A stretch of 16,207 nt of DNA from NCBI GenBank assembly GCA_964539785.1, contig CAZIJQ010000055.1, positions 1 through 16,207 of the forward strand. The letters run 5' to 3'. This DNA is from JABMPO01 sp964539785 (GTDB lineage: Bacteria > Fidelibacterota > Marinisomatia > Marinisomatales > TCS56). The translations under genes and the position numbers were made by a program. The first letter of the stretch is position 1, and each line of letters starts with the position of its first letter. The notes under the pieces were generated by a model, which was not told where the DNA came from, made no database searches, and saw only the letters and a program-made list of their open reading frames with translations. Positions 1 to 7,825 of this stretch are shown in pieces.

Positions 1-66
1 GACCAGTGGAATGCTGAAGTCAATTTTATCAGTGATGATGTTATTATTATTACAAAGCAAAATTGA
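1..66 (+). CDS. C-terminal end of an unidentified protein (5' partial)
   Basis: Frame 1 is open from the first base and ends at TGA 64-66, giving a 21-residue tail that finishes in a hydrophobic strand (VIIIT) followed by KQN. The following gene begins 68 bases later on the same strand. The fragment is too short to assign a family, and it is supported only by being open to the window edge and having the same orientation as its neighbour. Confidence 0.4.
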   Translation, partial: DQWNAEVNFISDDVIIITKQN

Positions 67-134
67 CTATTTTATTATGAGCAGGATTAACCCCAATGCT
101 GGTGATTAGTGTAAATTCCAACTGGGAGAATTAA

Positions 135-1499
135 ATGTTATTACAGTCAATCAATCCAGCCACTGAAACTGTCATTGCAACCTATCCCGCGCTGTCGACT
201 GTCGATATTCAACAAATTATCTCAGCCGCACAGGCCGAGTTCACAATCTGGCGGAGCAGTAGCTTTACCCGGCGATCAGAGTTAATGCATCAGGCTGCAA
301 TAATTTTACGTGAAAATAAGGTTGAACTTGGCAAGTTGATAACTACAGAGATGGGTAAGATACTCAGTGAGGCTGTTGCCGAAGTCGAAAAATGTGCCTG
401 GGTATGTGACTACTATGCCGATAACGCTGAATCTTTCCTGCAACCGGAAAATATATCAACTGAAATGAGCGAAAGTTTCGTGGCGTTTCAGCCGATTGGA
501 ATAGTACTGGCGGTAATGCCCTGGAATTTTCCATTCTGGCAGGTATTTAGATTTGCCGCGCCAGCCCTGATGGCCGGTAACGCTGCAGTTTTGAAACATG
601 CGTCAAATGTTTCCGGCTGCGCTCTGGCTATCGAAAAAATCTTTTGGGATGCTGGATTCCCGGCGGATATATTTCGAACATTGCTGATTGGCAGCGAAAA
701 GGTAGGGGAAGTTATCGATAATCCACTGATCGCAGCAGTGACACTTACCGGCAGTACACCGGCTGGAAAAGCGATTGCATCCCGGGCGGGTTCAGCCCTG
801 AAAAAAACTGTGCTGGAGCTGGGTGGGAGCGATCCCTATCTGATCCTGGCTGACGCCGATCTGGAACAGGCCGTCGATGCCTGTATTTTTGCTCGTTTGT
901 TGAATGCCGGTCAAAGCTGCATCGCTGCCAAGCGATTCATTGTGGTTGAGGAAGCAGCTGATCAATTTGAAGCGCTTTTACTGAAGAAGATGGCCAGGAA
1001 AACATTTGGCGATCCTTTAACGGCGGTGGACATGGGACCCTTGGCACGAATTGACCTCCGTGCTGAATTACACCAGCAGGTGGTTGATTCTATCGCTGCC
1101 GGCGCCCGACTTGTTTTGGGCGGTAAAATTCCAGCAGGCCAGGGAGCTTATTATCCCGCGACTATTCTTGCTCATGTCAAGCCTGGCATGCCGGCCTTCG
1201 ATGAAGAACTATTTGGACCGGTGGCAGCAGTAATTCGCGCCAGCGATGAAGCGCAGGCCATTCAATTGGCTAATCAATCAATTTTCGGGCTGGGTGCTGC
1301 AGTTTTTACTAGTGATACTGAACGGGGACGTCAGATCGCTGAAAATGAACTGGAAGCTGGTTGTTGTTTCGTCAATGATTTCGTACGTTCTGATCCGCGC
1401 TTACCCTTTGGTGGAATCAAAACATCAGGTTATGGCCGGGAACTGTCAGCATTTGGAATCAGAGAATTTGTTAATATTAAAACCGTGTGCGTAAAATGA
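135..1499 (+). CDS. sad: NAD(P)-dependent succinate-semialdehyde dehydrogenase, Sad/YneI type
   Basis: A 454-residue cytosolic aldehyde dehydrogenase of about the usual family length. It should oxidise an aldehyde, most likely succinate semialdehyde, to the acid using NAD(P)+. Visible motifs are MPWNFPFWQ with the oxyanion Asn131, cofactor-binding Lys154, the GST turn near 206, general base Glu228 in LELGGSDPY, nucleophile Cys262 in NAGQSCIAAKR, ELFGP at 359-362 and the C-terminal PFGGIKTSGYGREL. Wording such as MPWNFPFWQV, LKHASNV, LELGGSDPY and AAKRFI matches Escherichia coli Sad (YneI) more closely than GabD, including the short N-terminus; that comparison is from memory. The ATG at 135 has a GGGAG ribosome site at 124-128. 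The stop overlaps the next gene's start (ATGA). No neighbouring gene fixes the substrate, so a related semialdehyde remains possible. Confidence 0.9.
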   Translation: MLLQSINPATETVIATYPALSTVDIQQIISAAQAEFTIWRSSSFTRRSELMHQAAIILRENKVELGKLITTEMGKILSEAVAEVEKCAWVCDYYADNAESFLQPENISTEMSESFVAFQPIGIVLAVMPWNFPFWQVFRFAAPALMAGNAAVLKHASNVSGCALAIEKIFWDAGFPADIFRTLLIGSEKVGEVIDNPLIAAVTLTGSTPAGKAIASRAGSALKKTVLELGGSDPYLILADADLEQAVDACIFARLLNAGQSCIAAKRFIVVEEAADQFEALLLKKMARKTFGDPLTAVDMGPLARIDLRAELHQQVVDSIAAGARLVLGGKIPAGQGAYYPATILAHVKPGMPAFDEELFGPVAAVIRASDEAQAIQLANQSIFGLGAAVFTSDTERGRQIAENELEAGCCFVNDFVRSDPRLPFGGIKTSGYGRELSAFGIREFVNIKTVCVK

Positions 1500-2005
1500 A
1501 AAAATATCTATTCAAACTTCTAATATTATTCTTCCTGGTTGGAGTAAGCAGTGCCAGGGAAAATCGCATTTTCTGGGATGGTGGGGATTGGAAAAGGGTA
1601 GCTACGATAGTGGAATATAATCCTGATCTGGCCTATCATATTAAGGCTGCTTATATAAATGGTGTGCTGGATGGACGATTGTTTTTTTATCTAAAGACCT
1701 GGGCAGTCGAACAATCTCTGGCGGACAGTTTATATTCGGAAACGGTTGATTATCTGACCACCCGTGAACTGGTTACGGCAATCGATAACTTCTATAGTAA
1801 TCCGCTGAATGGGTATGTTCCCCTGCCTTCAGCAATTATTATTGCTACCATGTATGGCGAGCAGGTCTCATTAGAAACCATTGATCAGTATATCAAGCAG
1901 ACCAAATTCTGGATCAATGCATTAATGCTGAAAATGGAAGATGAGGAATGGAATCAGGTTTTAGATGCGAAAGTACAGAAAAGCTTGGAACGAAGGGATA
2001 AATAG
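1496..2005 (+). CDS. Small exported protein, possibly Rap1a/Tai-like fold
   Basis: A 169-residue protein of unknown function. The N-terminus (KKYLFKLLILFFLVGVSSA) is a typical Sec signal peptide, with cleavage likely after SSA. The mature part is mostly helical and acidic and holds no cysteines. The segment ELVTAIDNFYSNPLNGYVPLPSAIIIA near residues 90-120 has the spacing of the Rap1a/Tai-type fold (helix, xxYxxxPxN, VPLPSA). That resemblance is from memory and weak. I chose ATG 1496 because it overlaps the TGA of the dehydrogenase in an ATGA junction, implying translational coupling. A GTG at 1487 would add three residues, and neither start has a clear Shine-Dalgarno. Its link to the dehydrogenase is unexplained. 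Confidence 0.75.
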   Translation: MKKYLFKLLILFFLVGVSSARENRIFWDGGDWKRVATIVEYNPDLAYHIKAAYINGVLDGRLFFYLKTWAVEQSLADSLYSETVDYLTTRELVTAIDNFYSNPLNGYVPLPSAIIIATMYGEQVSLETIDQYIKQTKFWINALMLKMEDEEWNQVLDAKVQKSLERRDK

Positions 2006-2023
2006 CATCTCAGCCTAATCTTA

Positions 2024-2422
2024 TCAGTCGATCCTGACCAGTTTGTTGGGCGGATGGTAAGTATATATTCTATAATCACCAATAAATTTTATTTTACTTA
2101 TGTGAAATGTATAATCACGAGCAGCGACCGGGTCATAGGGAAAATTCAGACTTTTAGTAATACTACTGCCGTCATTCAAAGCCGGTTCAATGTCTGATAA
2201 GATGATTACCCGCCGTTCATCAATTATTTTCCGGGATTGATCATAAACATTTAGAAAACCTTCTAATTGGTACACGGCAATCCCCGAATTATTATCGATT
2301 TGAATATTAACCTGTACAATATTACCATCTAACAATCTTGGCCTGGTATCGATAGTAAACAGATTTAAATGGCTCTGACCGACTAAAATGGAAATCATTG
2401 TTAAAATCAGGAATTTCTTCAT
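2024..2422 (-). CDS. Small exported beta-rich protein of unknown function
   Basis: A 132-residue protein with an N-terminal signal sequence (MKKFLILTMISILVGQSHL). The rest alternates short hydrophobic strands with polar turns: NIVQVNIQIDNNSG, YQLEGFLNVYDQSRKIID, SLNFPYD and GDYRIYTYHPP. This is the pattern of an immunoglobulin-like or FxLYD-like beta sandwich, in which interaction with another envelope component would be expected; that is inference. There are no cysteines and no lipobox. It is a lone minus-strand gene that converges with the upstream small exported gene (18-base gap) and diverges from the site-2 protease gene (110-base gap). An AAAGG lies about 12 bases before the ATG, so the ribosome site is weak. 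I do not recognise the family. Confidence 0.7.
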   Translation of the reverse strand: MKKFLILTMISILVGQSHLNLFTIDTRPRLLDGNIVQVNIQIDNNSGIAVYQLEGFLNVYDQSRKIIDERRVIILSDIEPALNDGSSITKSLNFPYDPVAARDYTFHISKIKFIGDYRIYTYHPPNKLVRID

Positions 2423-2486
2423 ATGGGAAATTCGCCTTTACTCATGATTAAATAAAGAGATAAATACGGTGCTAATTTTGTAACTT

Positions 2487-2512
2487 TTTATCTAAGAAAC
2501 AATGTAGATAAA
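2487..2512. repeat. Inverted repeat TTTATCTA / TAGATAAA between divergent genes
   Basis: Perfect 8-base arms at 2487-2494 and 2505-2512 are separated by 10 bases, in the 110-base gap between the minus-strand exported protein and the site-2 protease. The right arm ends 20 bases before the protease ATG, so the site could be a dimeric operator or a 5'-UTR hairpin. It is AT-rich, so chance occurrence is not excluded. Confidence 0.3.
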
Positions 2513-2532
2513 TTGCAGTAAAACCAAGCCGT

Positions 2533-3597
2533 ATGACAGAGTCTGAGATAAAAAAGATCCTAACTGATATTAATGACCAATTCATTGCCCGCCAGGTCGG
2601 ACAATCAGAAGAATCAGTATATATTGTTGGACGTATGCGTGATGACCACGAAACATCCGAACTCCGATCAATCCTGAAAACTCTGCCCTATGAATACGAA
2701 TTAAGTATTGCGGATAATGAAACGCGAATACGGTTTTTTAAAGAGCAAAAGATAATATTAAAAATTCCGGCAATACCCCCGTTAAATCTGATACTGTTCC
2801 TGTTCACCGGATTTACAACAATTCTCGCAGGTACAATGATGGCGGGAGGCAATCCGTTGGAACAGATCAGTGATTTAATTTTGGGATTGCCATTTGCCAT
2901 AACACTGTTGTTGATTCTCGGGTGTCATGAATTTGGTCATTATTATTTTGCCCGAAAGCATAATGTCGACGCTACTTTACCCTATTTTATTCCGGCCCCA
3001 ACAATTATTGGCACCTTTGGGGCGTTCATAAAAATCAAATCACCCATTTATCGCCGGGATGCGTTGCTGCAGATCGGCGCTGCCGGTCCAATCGCCGGTT
3101 TCCTGGTGGCAGTACCGGCCTTAATCATCGGCTTACTAAAATCCGAAGTTGTCGAGATGAATAATGAATTTGTCGGATTTTTCCTGGGCGATTCCCTGTT
3201 GATGAAACTGTTGACGGTAATAATTCATCCTGGCTTAACCGCCCAGCAAGACATATTGTTACATCCCATTGCATTTGCGGGTTGGATCGGATTATTGGTT
3301 ACAATGTTAAATCTGCTACCAATTGGCCAACTGGATGGCGGTCATATCGCCTACGCGGTTTTTGGGGAAAAGCATAATAAATACGCCTGGTATATTCTTA
3401 TCGCACTGATCCCACTGAGTGTGTTCTCAATGAACTGGCTGGTATGGGGAATCCTGATTCTAATTTTAATGCGAACTGCCAAACATCCACCAATTATTGA
3501 CATTCGTACGCCGCTCACTCAAAACAATAAATTGATCGGTCTGGCCACGCTGATCATATTTATACTCTGTTTCATTCCAACCCCTTTCAAAGGATAG
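2533..3597 (+). CDS. Site-2 protease family (M50) membrane metalloprotease, EGY-like
   Basis: A 354-residue polytopic intramembrane zinc protease. Residues 1-78 form a soluble N-terminal domain of the kind found in cyanobacterial and plastid EGY-type members, and the first membrane segment is about 82-104. The zinc site HEFGH is at 132-136 (His132, Glu133, His136), directly after a membrane helix. It is followed by GTFGAFIKIKSP (160-171), typical of the EGY branch, and the third ligand region NLLPIGQLDGGH (260-271) with Asp268. Further helices span about 176-200, 246-264, 283-312 and 334-349. Such proteases cut membrane-embedded substrates, for example anti-sigma factors or signal peptide remnants; the substrate here is unknown. 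The family call is firm. The stop codon lies one base before the likely start of the next gene, so they form an operon. No strong Shine-Dalgarno precedes ATG 2533. Confidence 0.92.
   Translation: MTESEIKKILTDINDQFIARQVGQSEESVYIVGRMRDDHETSELRSILKTLPYEYELSIADNETRIRFFKEQKIILKIPAIPPLNLILFLFTGFTTILAGTMMAGGNPLEQISDLILGLPFAITLLLILGCHEFGHYYFARKHNVDATLPYFIPAPTIIGTFGAFIKIKSPIYRRDALLQIGAAGPIAGFLVAVPALIIGLLKSEVVEMNNEFVGFFLGDSLLMKLLTVIIHPGLTAQQDILLHPIAFAGWIGLLVTMLNLLPIGQLDGGHIAYAVFGEKHNKYAWYILIALIPLSVFSMNWLVWGILILILMRTAKHPPIIDIRTPLTQNNKLIGLATLIIFILCFIPTPFKG
3589..3594 (+). promoter_or_regulatory. Ribosome binding site AAAGGA for the propeller protein
   Basis: AAAGGA overlaps the last codons of the site-2 protease. 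It sits 4 bases before an ATT (3599) and 7 bases before an ATC (3602), the two candidate start codons at the head of the signal peptide of the next gene. No ATG, GTG or TTG lies in that frame between the upstream stop at 3551 and GTG 3710, so this site decides the start. Confidence 0.5.
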
Positions 3598-3598
3598 T

Positions 3599-5974
3599 AT
3601 TATCAGATATTCACTAATATTTACAGCTATTAGCACGGTTGTTTTTTCACAGGTCCGAGTTGGCGAATGGCAATCCTTTACTTCACCGCTGGCGATACGT
3701 TCTCAAGTTGTGGTTGATAATCGGATTATCTCAGCAACTGGCGGGGGATTGCTGTCATATGACAGATCATCGGGAAAATTTCGTACGCTAACCAATATCG
3801 ATGGATTATTGACCACCAATCTCACCAGCGTTGCCGCTGATCCCTACGGTCAGCTCTGGGTAGGTGGAGGTATGCCTGAAGGTGTCATCCAAATATACGA
3901 TTTCCAAGCTGAACAATCGGTTGCTGAATATGCTGATTTTGGCTTTACGGAGATTACTTCATTCGCAGTTACGGATTCATTGGTGCTGGGTGTATTCCAG
4001 CAAAATCAGGATTGGGGATTGATTCAATTTATCTACCGGGATGACCACTATATTTATCGCGATGTTTTCAAACAGTGGCCATTTCCCGAAAATCCAACTA
4101 TCGCTGCTGTGGCAATCAGGGATAATTATATCTATGTTGCAACCAATCAGGGTTTGATCAGGGGAAATTGGAAGGATTCGAATCTGAAAAATCCGGCAAA
4201 CTGGAACTCTCCATTTCCCCAAATAACCGGTGAAGTCACCAGCATGAAATTATATGATGACGAATTACTGGTCGTCGCCAACAAAATTATTTATCTAATC
4301 GATCTGGAAACTTCATCAATTACCTGGCAATGGAATTATTACGCTGGCACCCAACATCAATTACTGGATATTGTGAACTCTGGGAACGGAGAGATTTTTG
4401 GCATACTGGATAAAGTTTTTATTAAAATTGGGACAGATGCAGTAGGCTGGCATATCAACACCAAGTATTATCTGAGAAATTTATCTGTTTTAAATGATAG
4501 TACAATTTTGGTTGGTACAGATCAAGGCTTTGGTGTGGTTGACACTGATTCCCGCACAATCGAAAAACTGGTGCCTAATGCGCCGCTCACCAATCAATTT
4601 TCCGCGGTGACAGTTCTTGATGACGGCCGAATTGTAGCCGCATCAAAATTCGGACTGGCCATCAAAGAACCATCCGGTTGGCGTAATATTGTTGAAGATC
4701 GGTATATCACTGCTGTCCATTCCGAGTTTGATTACGATTATTATGCTGCTGATACGTTGCCTGTCGATTTTGGCGGATTCGTAGCTGATATAGAGCAAGG
4801 CCCCGATGGTCTTATATATTGTGGAATCAGGGGGACTTATCCTGTACCCAATCCCAATTGGGATCTGCGCGGGGGTGGGATTATTATAATCGATATTGAT
4901 GACCCACTCAATTATACTTTAGTGGATACCAGTGTGCTGGATTATTATCGTACCCACACCAGCCCTAATCCTTATCTCGTCGTCAAAGATCTGGAATTTG
5001 ATAGTCAGGGTAATCTGTGGGTGGCTGACACTTATTCCATAATTGAACGAAAAACTTTACATGTTCGGGATAACGCCGGAAACTGGGGACATTTCATTGC
5101 TAATAGTGTTCAAAATCCGCTGGGTTCGGCCCCTAATTCAATCGGTTTTGATTCCTGGGGCAGAATTTGGATTGGGTCCGAATTGTGGGGAGAATCTCCA
5201 TCCGATGCTACTAATTCCGGGCTTGCCTTATTATCTATCACAGGTGATCCGATAGCGCCAACAACCGTCAACTGGAATCACGTTATCAAAAATATGAGTG
5301 TGTGGTCACTGGTAGTAACTTCCCAAAATATCCTGTACATGATAACACCGGATGGATTAATAAGCTTGACTTTGCAGAATTCGATGACTATTCCTGTTAT
5401 CCAGCAAAGTTCCTACTTACCGGGATTCTCGTTTGGAATTGGATCTAAGGTTCGCTTGGACTCAGATGAGAATGTCTGGGTTACTTCACCAAACGAGGGT
5501 GTACATGTTATCCTCGATAATACAACAGCCTGGCCTGATCTTGACGGTTTCCGGTATTCTAACTCCTATTTGCTTTCTGATGGCACTACCGACCTGGATT
5601 TTGATTATAAAAAGGGATTAGTTTGGATAACTTCCGCTGGTGGACTTAACTCCCTGAAAATTCCTTTTAAGCCAGATGAATATCACGCTAATGATTTACT
5701 GTTGTTTCCCAGCCCATTTCACATACCCGATCAACAGAAATTGACGATTGATGGTATTAAAGAAGGGGCTGTAATTAAAATAATGGCTATTAACGGAAAT
5801 GTCGTTCGTACTATCAATTCTCAGAATGATACTGATGCAGTCCAGGGCTATCAGGTTTTCTGGGATGGTAAATCGGAAAATGGCGAATTAGTAGGCAGTG
5901 GTGTGTATTTGATAATGGTATTCAGTAAAACAGGTAAAATACAAACGGGAAAAATAGCTGTTATCCGGAATTGA
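3599..5974 (+). CDS. PorZ-like beta-propeller protein with T9SS/FlgD-type C-terminal domain; non-standard start
   Basis: About 791 residues if translation starts at ATT 3599. Residues 1-17 (IIRYSLIFTAISTVVFS) form a signal peptide with cleavage before QVRVGEWQSFTSP. The body has repeated propeller blades, for example GGGLLSYDRSSGKF and YGQLWVGGG (~81-91), GNLWVADTYS (~471), GRIWIGSELW (~521), ENVWVTSPNEGV (~624) and GLVWITSAGGLNSLKI (~672). Residues ~696-791 form a beta-sandwich with FPSPF, VIKIMAINGNVVR, WDGKSENGELVGSGVYL and GKIAVIRN, the pattern of FlgD-like/T9SS type A C-terminal domains. Two propellers plus such a domain is the layout of Porphyromonas PorZ, a surface component of the T9SS attachment complex; PorZ identity is inference. 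The first standard start is GTG 3710, which would remove the signal peptide and the first strand. The 3' end overlaps the convergent methyltransferase gene by 14 bases. Confidence 0.82.
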   Translation: MIRYSLIFTAISTVVFSQVRVGEWQSFTSPLAIRSQVVVDNRIISATGGGLLSYDRSSGKFRTLTNIDGLLTTNLTSVAADPYGQLWVGGGMPEGVIQIYDFQAEQSVAEYADFGFTEITSFAVTDSLVLGVFQQNQDWGLIQFIYRDDHYIYRDVFKQWPFPENPTIAAVAIRDNYIYVATNQGLIRGNWKDSNLKNPANWNSPFPQITGEVTSMKLYDDELLVVANKIIYLIDLETSSITWQWNYYAGTQHQLLDIVNSGNGEIFGILDKVFIKIGTDAVGWHINTKYYLRNLSVLNDSTILVGTDQGFGVVDTDSRTIEKLVPNAPLTNQFSAVTVLDDGRIVAASKFGLAIKEPSGWRNIVEDRYITAVHSEFDYDYYAADTLPVDFGGFVADIEQGPDGLIYCGIRGTYPVPNPNWDLRGGGIIIIDIDDPLNYTLVDTSVLDYYRTHTSPNPYLVVKDLEFDSQGNLWVADTYSIIERKTLHVRDNAGNWGHFIANSVQNPLGSAPNSIGFDSWGRIWIGSELWGESPSDATNSGLALLSITGDPIAPTTVNWNHVIKNMSVWSLVVTSQNILYMITPDGLISLTLQNSMTIPVIQQSSYLPGFSFGIGSKVRLDSDENVWVTSPNEGVHVILDNTTAWPDLDGFRYSNSYLLSDGTTDLDFDYKKGLVWITSAGGLNSLKIPFKPDEYHANDLLLFPSPFHIPDQQKLTIDGIKEGAVIKIMAINGNVVRTINSQNDTDAVQGYQVFWDGKSENGELVGSGVYLIMVFSKTGKIQTGKIAVIRN

Positions 5975-6734
5975 TTTGATCATTTTTTGGTTTTTTAGCT
6001 GTAAAAATAGTTTCTGTTTCATCTAAGCCAAAATATTTTAATTCAGACCGAGGAAATAAATCATCACAGAATTCTGTTATAACCCTAAATCCTACATTCC
6101 TTAATCGCTGGGTTATATCAGATCCATAGATTCTAACATGGTCTGCTTGCCCAAAATGGATTGTTCGCTGATGGGGATCAGTTATTGAAGCGTCTTCATA
6201 GGTAGGCTGATCCTGCAATGGTACCTGTATCAATGCGATTCCAGTTGGTCTTAAAATACGATACATTTCCTTCATTGCAACCCGGTCATCAGGAATATGC
6301 TCTAATACATGGGAACACAGAATGAAATCAAATGAACTGTCAGGGTAAGGGGTAGCAGTTAGATCAATCTTGTCCATTGCCAATTCTGAGCTGAGATCGG
6401 CGCTGAGATATTTGAGCGAACTGTGCTGTAAACAATAATCCTGGAAATACTGCATAGGAGCAATATCGAGTACAGCAGCATCGCTACTAAAAAAAGTAAA
6501 TTTTCTATCCAGCATCAGCCATTGCAAACGATGTCGTTTGCCAGAACCACAGACTGGACAGATTTCTCTATCATCGGCAAACTTTCTTAAATTTGATCTA
6601 CAGCAAGGACATTGATGTTTTCTTCCAATATAAACAAGTTTTAAAATTAATCTTAGTAATGGCGATACTTGATTAAAAATAGAACTGGGCAGGATCAGCC
6701 GGATTAGCTTTTTCCAAGCCGCATACAGCTTCAT
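5961..6734 (-). CDS. Class I SAM-dependent methyltransferase with N-terminal zinc ribbon
   Basis: A 257-residue methyltransferase, probably cytosolic or membrane-associated through the hydrophobic basic N-terminus (residues 1-37). Cys42, Cys44, Cys45, Cys59 and Cys62 (CPCC...CPVC) followed by GSGKRHRLQW form a small zinc ribbon. The Rossmann core follows: VLDIAPMQYF (88-97, motif I in a DIAP form), an acidic strand end at SADLS (111-115), DKIDLTATPYPDSSFDFILCSHVLEHIPDD (121-150) and a strand at GIALIQVPL (165-173). FGQADHVRIYG (194-204) and GF (215-216) complete the pattern of a Methyltransf_11 subfamily often found in cell-surface sugar loci; the substrate cannot be read from the sequence. 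It lies 23 bases behind the adenosine deaminase gene and probably shares its transcript. Codon use looks more AT-rich than its neighbours. Confidence 0.85.
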   Translation of the reverse strand: MKLYAAWKKLIRLILPSSIFNQVSPLLRLILKLVYIGRKHQCPCCRSNLRKFADDREICPVCGSGKRHRLQWLMLDRKFTFFSSDAAVLDIAPMQYFQDYCLQHSSLKYLSADLSSELAMDKIDLTATPYPDSSFDFILCSHVLEHIPDDRVAMKEMYRILRPTGIALIQVPLQDQPTYEDASITDPHQRTIHFGQADHVRIYGSDITQRLRNVGFRVITEFCDDLFPRSELKYFGLDETETIFTAKKPKNDQINSG

Positions 6735-6757
6735 TATATTATCCGATTATAGAATTA

Positions 6758-7825
6758 TCAGCTCACCGGTGGCGCAATAAACTCCGGCATTAGTCCGAAA
6801 TTGCCTTCTAATTCGTCTGCTATCCTACGGATCAGCTTTTTACGTTCGGCGTAGTGCAGAAAAGCGCTCTTCATGGCAGTAATCGTTATTTCACGGAAAT
6901 CATAACGGCTGAAGCCAAAATATTTATTGGCAATAATGAATTCGTTGGTGAGCGTTGTATTTGACATTAACCGATTGTCCGTATTTAAAGTTATCCGCAG
7001 ACCCTTATCATAATAATATCTTACCGGATGATAGCGCATTTGCCGGACCGATCGGGTTTGAACATTTGAGGTCAGACAGATTTCCATTGCAATACGGTGA
7101 TCATTAACATAATTCATAAGATCCCGATCTTCTTTCAGACGGGTACCATGTCCAATACGATGGGCGCCGCAGTAATGCAGAGCTTGATGAATTGATGCTG
7201 GGCCAAACGCTTCACCGGCATGGATCGTGGCATTAATATTATTGTTCAGGATCAGGTAAAACGCCTCACGATGATCCTTGGCGGGGAAGTTTTCTTCGGC
7301 TCCGGCCAGATCAAAACCAACGACACCTTTATTTTTGTACTTCACAGTCAAATCGGCCAGTTTGAGTGATTTGGCAGGTGATATATTGCGAATCCCGCAA
7401 ACTATGATCCCTGATTTGACATTGAAATCCTTTTCGCCTCGCGTAAGACCTTTACGTACGGCTTTAATCGATTCCTCCGGTGACATTCCCCATTCACAGT
7501 GCAAAATTGGTGAGTAACGCACCTCGATATAGCGGACATTCTCTTCAGCAACATTTTCGATCAATTCATAGGCCACCCGCTCCAAACTGTGGGGAGTTTG
7601 CAGTACACTCAGGGTGAATTCAAACAATTCCAGATATTCGTTCAGCGACTTGAATTTTCCTGGGGGGGACATGATTTTTTTCAGCTCAATCGGATCAGTA
7701 GTCGGTAATTTGACTTTGTCCTTTTGTGCCAGATCAATCATAGTTGATATACGCAAACAGCCATCAAGATGGCAGTGCAGTTCAACCTTAGGTAAGCGTT
7801 TTAATAATTCGGGATCTAATGTCAT
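6758..7825 (-). CDS. add: Adenosine deaminase
   Basis: A 355-residue cytosolic zinc enzyme that converts (deoxy)adenosine to (deoxy)inosine and ammonia in purine salvage. All landmarks are present: metal ligands His17 and His19 in VELHCHLDG, GFDLAGAE (170-177), His202 and catalytic Glu205 in IHAGEAFGP, His226 in RIGHGTR, LTSN (251-254) and Asp283 in TLNTDNRLMS. The TDNR wording, instead of the TDDP of mammalian and enterobacterial enzymes, is the normal form in many bacterial adenosine deaminases and keeps the metal-binding Asp. The ATG overlaps the stop of the OPT transporter gene in an ATGA junction, with AGGA 7 bases upstream, so the two are translationally coupled. Length is standard. An adenosine-like nucleoside substrate other than adenosine is possible but less likely. 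Confidence 0.93.
   Translation of the reverse strand: MTLDPELLKRLPKVELHCHLDGCLRISTMIDLAQKDKVKLPTTDPIELKKIMSPPGKFKSLNEYLELFEFTLSVLQTPHSLERVAYELIENVAEENVRYIEVRYSPILHCEWGMSPEESIKAVRKGLTRGEKDFNVKSGIIVCGIRNISPAKSLKLADLTVKYKNKGVVGFDLAGAEENFPAKDHREAFYLILNNNINATIHAGEAFGPASIHQALHYCGAHRIGHGTRLKEDRDLMNYVNDHRIAMEICLTSNVQTRSVRQMRYHPVRYYYDKGLRITLNTDNRLMSNTTLTNEFIIANKYFGFSRYDFREITITAMKSAFLHYAERKKLIRRIADELEGNFGLMPEFIAPPVS

Noticed and set aside
6975..6985. Adenosine deaminase has TDNR instead of the TDDP active-site wording
   Set aside because: The metal-binding Asp283 is kept, and TLNTDNRLMS is a normal form in many bacterial adenosine deaminases, so this is not a loss of function.
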